Source of the DNA: Methylobacterium sp.
Lineage (GTDB): Bacteria > Pseudomonadota > Alphaproteobacteria > Rhizobiales > Beijerinckiaceae
DNA length: 64,000 nt
Reading direction: 5' to 3'
Assembly: GCA_013823325.1 (NCBI GenBank)
Contig: PNLY01000015.1
Coordinates: 1-64,000, forward strand
Made by a program: the position numbers and the translations under genes. The notes below the pieces were generated by a model. The model had not been told where the DNA came from and did no database searches. It saw only the letters and a list, made by a program, of their open reading frames with translations. Each line of letters opens with the position of its first letter. The first letter of the stretch is position 1. This document shows, piece after piece, positions 60,125 through 64,000 of the stretch.

Positions 60125-60221
60125 GCGTTGCGCCAGGGAGTCATGCGTTGCGTTTCGATGAATCTTGCGTTTTTTGTCCTGTCAGGGCGAAAGCTGCGGT
60201 GGTAAGGCATCGCAACGCAAG
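60125..60221. promoter_or_regulatory. repeated GCGTTGCG sites upstream of the AlaC-type gene
   Basis: GCGTTGCG occurs at 60125-60132 and 60145-60152, exactly 20 bases apart. TTGCGTT follows at 60165-60171, and the inverted CGCAACGCAAG lies at 60211-60221. The 20-base phasing suggests two regulator sites on one DNA face. The inverted copy could instead pair with any of the upstream copies in RNA, giving alternative hairpins before the aminotransferase gene. Confidence 0.4.
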
Positions 60222-60273
60222 AATGTGATTTGCTTCGCTCCGGCGCGGCGATCCGCAAGGACCTGTTCTCGAT

Positions 60274-61494
60274 ATGACCGATTTCCACCGCATCAAGCGC
60301 CTGCCGCCCTATGTTTTCGAACAGGTCAACAAGATCAAGGCAGCCGAGCGCGCCAAGGGCGTCGACATCATCGATCTCGGCATGGGCAATCCCGACCTGC
60401 CGGCGCCCAAGCACGTCATCGACAAGCTGGTCGAGACCGCCGGCAAGCCGCGCACCGACCGCTATTCCGCTTCCAAGGGTATCGCGGGCCTGCGCCGCGC
60501 CCAGGCGCATTACTATCAGCGTCGCTTCGGCGTGACGCTCAACCCCGACACGCAGGTCGTCGCGACTCTCGGCTCGAAGGAAGGCTTCGCCAACATGGCG
60601 CAGGCCATCACCGGGCCCGGCGACGTCGTTCTCGTGCCCAATCCGAGCTACCCGATCCACGCCTTCGGCTTCCTGATGGCGGGCGGCGTCATCCGCTCCG
60701 TGCCGGCCGAGCCGACGCCGGCCTTCTTCCCGGCGGTCGAGCGGGCGATGGCACATTCGGTGCCGAAGCCGATCGCGCTCGTCACCTGCTATCCGGCGAA
60801 CCCGACCGCCTACACCGCCTCGCTCGATTTCTACCGCGACCTCGTCGCCTTCGCGAAGCGGCACGAGCTGATCCTGCTCTCCGACCTTGCCTATGCCGAG
60901 GTCTATTTCGACGACAACGATCCGCCGCCGTCGATGCTGCAGGTGCCGGGCGCGATGGACGTCGCCGTCGAGTTCACCTCGATGTCGAAGACCTTTTCCA
61001 TGGCCGGCTGGCGCATGGGCTTCGCCGTCGGCAACGAGAAGCTGCTGGCGGCACTGGCCCGGGTGAAGTCCTATCTCGACTATGGTGCCTATACGCCGAT
61101 CCAGGTCGCCGCCGCGGCGGCGCTGAACGGCCCCGACGACTGCATCCGCGAAATGCGCGAGGTCTATCGCAAGCGCCGCGACGCGCTGGTCGAGAGCTTC
61201 ACCAAGGCCGGCTGGGAGTTCCCGGCGCCGCAGGCCTCGATGTTCGCCTGGGTGCCGATCCCGGAGAAGTTCCGCCATCTCGGCTCGCTCGAGTTCTCCA
61301 AGCTGCTGATCGAGAAGGCCGAGGTCGCGGTGGCGCCGGGCATCGGCTTCGGCGAGCATGGCGACGACTATGTCCGCATCGCCATCGTCGAGAACGAGCA
61401 GCGCATCCGCCAGGCAGCGCGCAATGTCGGCCGCTTCCTGAAGAGCGCCGACCAGACCCTGCACAACGTCATCCAGATGCCGAAGGCGGGGTAG
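60274..61494 (+). CDS. alaC: class I/II aminotransferase (AlaC-type)
   Basis: A 406-residue PLP enzyme of the AlaC/LL-diaminopimelate aminotransferase-like group, which mainly converts glutamate plus pyruvate to alanine in bacteria. Seen: N-terminal RIKRLPPYVFEQVNKIKAAE, IIDLGMGNPDLPAPKHVID near residue 33, ATLGSKEGFANMAQA near 97, LVTCYPANPTAYTASLDFYR near 170 and the Schiff-base lysine in SMSKTFSMAGWRMGFAVGN near 240. It lies upstream of hom on the same strand, a conserved order in Hyphomicrobiales, though a repeat, a hypothetical gene and an opposing VOC gene now separate them. Confidence 0.92.
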   Translation: MTDFHRIKRLPPYVFEQVNKIKAAERAKGVDIIDLGMGNPDLPAPKHVIDKLVETAGKPRTDRYSASKGIAGLRRAQAHYYQRRFGVTLNPDTQVVATLGSKEGFANMAQAITGPGDVVLVPNPSYPIHAFGFLMAGGVIRSVPAEPTPAFFPAVERAMAHSVPKPIALVTCYPANPTAYTASLDFYRDLVAFAKRHELILLSDLAYAEVYFDDNDPPPSMLQVPGAMDVAVEFTSMSKTFSMAGWRMGFAVGNEKLLAALARVKSYLDYGAYTPIQVAAAAALNGPDDCIREMREVYRKRRDALVESFTKAGWEFPAPQASMFAWVPIPEKFRHLGSLEFSKLLIEKAEVAVAPGIGFGEHGDDYVRIAIVENEQRIRQAARNVGRFLKSADQTLHNVIQMPKAG

Positions 61495-61508
61495 GGGACG
61501 AGTGGGCC

Positions 61509-61651
61509 GTCTTTCCGGGGCGCTGCGGAGCAGCGAGCCCGGAACCCAGAACCGATGCCCTCCGAGCCGAGGTTGTCGGTGTCCGCATCGTCGTGACGTC
61601 GGCATCGGTTCTGGATTCCGGGCTCAGCCCTGCGGGCTGCCCCGGAATGAC
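61509..61651. repeat. dispersed inverted repeat (CCGGAATGAC family)
   Basis: GTCTTTCCGGGGC at the left pairs with GCCCCGGAATGAC at the right; CCCGGAACCCAGAACCGATG and CATCGGTTCTGGATTCCGGG pair inside. It is a typical long intergenic hairpin of this order. It separates the AlaC-type gene from the next hypothetical gene. Confidence 0.85.
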
Positions 61652-61740
61652 GCAGCTCTGTGTTGCGCGGCGGCACTGGACCGGATCGCCGAAACATGGG
61701 AACCCAAGCGCCGGGGTGGATAGCGAGGACTGAGCGCATC

Positions 61741-62172
61741 ATGGTCTCGAAAGGCCGATTGATCGGGATCGTGTTCGGCCTGTTCGCGTTGGTGTGCCTG
61801 TTCGCGACCTATGATTTTTCGCGCGGCCGCACCACCGACACCGACTCGGCCCTGATCGCTGACGTTCTGACCGCCTCGCGTGCCAAGGAATGCGGCCGCG
61901 ACGCCACCGAGATCGCCGCCAAGTATTTCCCGATGGGGATGGGCCGCGCCGAAGCCGAGCAGTTGCTGGCGCAGGCCGTGATCAAGGCGCCGAAGCCCTG
62001 GTTCTGGAAGCCGATCGACGAGAATTCCACCCAGGCGGACGGCGACAGCGTCGAGGCGCTGCGCACCATCAAGATCACCGCCTTCGGCAACCAGCTCCTG
62101 CGCCTCTATCTCGGCTTCGAGAACGGCAAGGTCCACAAGCTCGCCGCCGAGGTCGTCTGTCGCTTCGAGTGA
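61741..62172 (+). CDS. hypothetical protein with N-terminal membrane helix
   Basis: A 143-residue protein: a membrane anchor (RLIGIVFGLFALVCLFATYD), then a soluble domain with SRAKECGRDATEIAAKYFPM, GMGRAEAEQLLAQAVIKAPK and an end rich in strands (LRLYLGFENGKVHKLAAEVV). The AEAEQLL pattern resembles SmpA/BamE-like or similar small periplasmic folds, without a firm match. It is convergent with the VOC gene. Function unknown. Confidence 0.7.
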   Translation: MVSKGRLIGIVFGLFALVCLFATYDFSRGRTTDTDSALIADVLTASRAKECGRDATEIAAKYFPMGMGRAEAEQLLAQAVIKAPKPWFWKPIDENSTQADGDSVEALRTIKITAFGNQLLRLYLGFENGKVHKLAAEVVCRFE

Positions 62173-62186
62173 CCGCGGGCGAAGCC

Positions 62187-62534
62187 CTATTTCTCGATGA
62201 CGCAGAAGCGGTTTCCGTCCGGATCTTCCAGCACGACGTAGTCGGCGCCCTCGGGATAGCGCCAGTCGGCCCGGCTCGCGCCTATCCGCAGCAGGCGCTC
62301 GACCTCGCTTTCGCGATCGCTCGCATAGAGGTCGAGATGATGGCGCTGATGGTCGTGAGCTTCGGACGAGACCTGCGTGATCGCGAGCTGCACGCCGACG
62401 CCCTCGCGCGGCACCAGGATCGCCCAGTCGGGGGAGGGCGGCCGCAGCGGCTTGTATGAGAGCGCTTCCGTCCAGAAGGCGATGGCGCGCGGTACGTCTC
62501 GTACCCCCCAGACGACCGAGCCGACCTTGAGCAT
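62187..62534 (-). CDS. VOC family (glyoxalase/bleomycin resistance-like) protein
   Basis: A 115-residue vicinal-oxygen-chelate fold protein: KVGSVVWGVRDVPRAIAFWT, EALSYKPLRPPSPDWAILVP, HQRHHLDLYASDRESEVERL and VVLEDPDGNRFCVIEK. His and Glu in conserved positions may bind metal. AGGGGAGGG lies 8 bases before the ATG. The substrate is unknown. It opposes its neighbours on both sides, between the hypothetical gene and hom. Confidence 0.9.
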   Translation of the reverse strand: MLKVGSVVWGVRDVPRAIAFWTEALSYKPLRPPSPDWAILVPREGVGVQLAITQVSSEAHDHQRHHLDLYASDRESEVERLLRIGASRADWRYPEGADYVVLEDPDGNRFCVIEK

Positions 62535-62636
62535 GGCGATCCCTCCCCTCTGCGTACTCAATCCGGCGTTTCGGGATAGGTTCCTTACACCCCTTCGCCG
62601 TTGACTCCCCGCGCGCCTCATGCGACCCCGCCGCTC

Positions 62637-63983
62637 ATGACCATGCACGCTGCTCCCTCCGAGATCAGGCCCCTGCGCGTCGGCATCGCCGGCCTGGGAA
62701 CAGTCGGCGCTGCGGTCGCCGGCATTCTGAAGCGCCAGGAGAACGCGCTCGCCGCCCGCTGCGGCCGGCCGATCCGCGTGACGGCGGTCTCGGCCCGCGA
62801 CCGCAATCGCGATCGTGGCATCGATCTGTCCGGCTTCGCCTGGTTCGACGATCCCGTCGCGCTCGCCGCATCCCCCGAGATCGATTGCCTGGTCGAACTG
62901 ATCGGCGGCTCGGACGGGCCGGCCAAGCAGGCGGTCGAGACCGCGCTGTCTGCCGGCAAGCATGTCGTCACCGCCAACAAGGCGCTGCTCGCGGCCCATG
63001 GCGTCGCGCTCGCCGAACTGGCCGAGAGCAAGGGCGCCGCACTTGCCTTCGAGGCGTCCTCGGCCGGCGGCATCCCGGTGGTGAAGACCTTGCGCGAGGC
63101 GCTCTCGGGCAACAATGTCAGCCGGCTCTACGGCATCCTCAACGGCACCTGCAATTACATCCTCTCGCGCATGGAGCTGGAGGGCCTGACCTTCGAGGCC
63201 TGCCTGAAGGACGCCCAGCGCCTCGGCTATGCCGAAGCGGACCCGACCTTCGACGTCGAGGGCTTCGACACCGCCCACAAGCTCGCCATTCTCACCAGCC
63301 TCGCCTTCGGCACGAAGATCGACGCCGAAGCGATTCATGTCGAAGGCATTTCCTCGATCACGCCGCTCGACCTGAAGATGGCCGACGAGCTCGGTTACCG
63401 GATCAAGCTGCTCGGCGTCGCCGAGCGCACCAAGACCGGCATCGAGCAGCGCGTGCACCCGACCATGGTGCCGAAATCCTCCGCGATCGCGCAGGTGATG
63501 GGCGTGACCAACGCGGTGACGATCGACGCCGACGCCGTCCGCGAGATCACCTTGGTCGGCCCCGGCGCCGGCGGCGGCCCGACCGCCTCGGCGGTGATCG
63601 CCGATATCGCCGACGTCGCGCGCGGCACCGCCGGCCAGCCCTTCGGCATGCCGGTCGCCCGGCTGGAGCAGCCGACACGCGCCCCGATGCAGCGTCATGA
63701 GGGCGGCTACTATATCCGCCTCGCCGTCGCCGACCGTCCCGGCGCTGCGGCTGCGATCGCGACCCGCATGGCCGAGGCCGACATCTCGCTGGAGAGCATC
63801 GTCCAGCGCCGCTCCGAAATCGCCGCCCAGCAGGATCCCGGCGGGCGCTCCGGCGCGCCGGTCCCGGTCGTGTTGATCACCTATGCCACCAGCGAGCACG
63901 CGATCCGCGACGCGCTGGAGAAGGTGAGCGCCGACGGCCATATCGCCGAGGCGCCGCAAGTCATCCGTATCGAGCGGGAATGA
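62637..63983 (+). CDS. hom: homoserine dehydrogenase
   Basis: A 448-residue enzyme that reduces aspartate semialdehyde to homoserine for threonine and methionine synthesis. The NAD(P)-binding domain has RVGIAGLGTVGAAVAGILKR near residue 15; the catalytic region has VVTANKALLAAHG near 110, FEASSAGGIPVVKTL near 138 and YGILNGTCNYILSRM near 165 with EADPTFDVEGFDTAHK. The C-terminal ACT domain begins at GGYYIRLAVADRPGAAAAIA near 355 and should mediate threonine feedback. The start could also be the Met at 62643. The final 17 bases after the stop are too short to read the next gene. Confidence 0.96.
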   Translation: MTMHAAPSEIRPLRVGIAGLGTVGAAVAGILKRQENALAARCGRPIRVTAVSARDRNRDRGIDLSGFAWFDDPVALAASPEIDCLVELIGGSDGPAKQAVETALSAGKHVVTANKALLAAHGVALAELAESKGAALAFEASSAGGIPVVKTLREALSGNNVSRLYGILNGTCNYILSRMELEGLTFEACLKDAQRLGYAEADPTFDVEGFDTAHKLAILTSLAFGTKIDAEAIHVEGISSITPLDLKMADELGYRIKLLGVAERTKTGIEQRVHPTMVPKSSAIAQVMGVTNAVTIDADAVREITLVGPGAGGGPTASAVIADIADVARGTAGQPFGMPVARLEQPTRAPMQRHEGGYYIRLAVADRPGAAAAIATRMAEADISLESIVQRRSEIAAQQDPGGRSGAPVPVVLITYATSEHAIRDALEKVSADGHIAEAPQVIRIERE

Positions 63984-64000
63984 TCGTGAAAGGCGGGACA

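Noticed and set aside
60143-60202. A short frame upstream of the AlaC-type gene read as a possible leader peptide
   Set aside because: It shows no enrichment for Ala, Met or Thr codons and no T-tailed terminator follows; the repeated GCGTTGCG motif is the better explanation.

Overview
The window is about 64 kb of GC-rich, densely packed chromosomal DNA from an alphaproteobacterium of the order Hyphomicrobiales. Gene families, intergenic repeat families and a GTTC-N7-GTTC LexA-type box fit a Bosea-like genus. The genus is inference; the order is well supported by the gene content and repeats. There is no phage, plasmid origin or CRISPR array. Most of it is core metabolism plus catabolic and transport operons, and one eroded accessory stretch.

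Layout. 1-5.4 kb: 5' part of uvrA, an MFS transporter, a GNAT acetyltransferase, a LysR regulator and a small monooxygenase-fold protein, with dispersed inverted repeats. 5.6-11 kb: an EPSP synthase with class I-like motifs, convergent with a large indolepyruvate ferredoxin oxidoreductase that is divergent from an Lrp/AsnC regulator. 11-12.6 kb: a LysR/flavodoxin-fold oxidoreductase pair. 12.6-22.6 kb: a tightly overlapping eight-gene minus-strand operon (Rieske oxygenase, its reductase, a HisC-like aminotransferase, a complete peptide/nickel-type ABC importer, an FAD-linked oxidase). It is divergent from a GcvA-like LysR gene, with a perfect palindrome between them. 23.8-26.5 kb: ssb (with a perfect LexA-type box), nadK and a Tat-exported metallo-beta-lactamase-fold hydrolase. 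27-36.8 kb: two diguanylate cyclases, tRNA-Thr, an L,D-transpeptidase, an MHS-family transporter, rlmB, a P-loop ATPase and a YkgJ-type cysteine-cluster protein.

36.9-43.8 kb is accessory. tRNA-Tyr and tRNA-Gly are split by an MFS gene and several tiny genes. Small hypotheticals follow (one DUF1488), with tRNA-like debris, an AT-rich patch, the tail of a lost glycosyltransferase-associated protein and the C-terminal scrap of an IS3-family transposase. 43.8-45.5 kb holds small exported proteins and a GNAT. 45.7-49.7 kb is a TRAP transporter locus (NIPSNAP, fused DctQM, DctP, SDR). 50.1-52.9 kb carries speB, a small ATPase and argC. 53-64 kb holds an alpha/beta hydrolase, an FAH-family enzyme, a FadL-type porin, phaC, a lipoprotein, a GST, an AlaC-type aminotransferase, a VOC protein and hom.

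The most interesting signal is upstream of argC. A consensus promoter (TTGACA-N17-CATATA) would start transcription at or next to the ATG of a 19-codon peptide with three consecutive arginine codons. This is followed by a hairpin with a seven-T run, and then argC. A second arginine-rich frame starts in the ATGA at the end of the first peptide, runs through the terminator and ends in an ATGA with the argC start. This looks like an arginine-sensing transcription attenuator with a leaderless leader peptide, analogous in layout to trpL of rhizobia. Other leads are the Rieske/ABC operon with its operator, a multi-hairpin RNA candidate upstream of a diguanylate cyclase, and a CCCCCAAATGGGGG palindrome repeated near small genes of unknown function.
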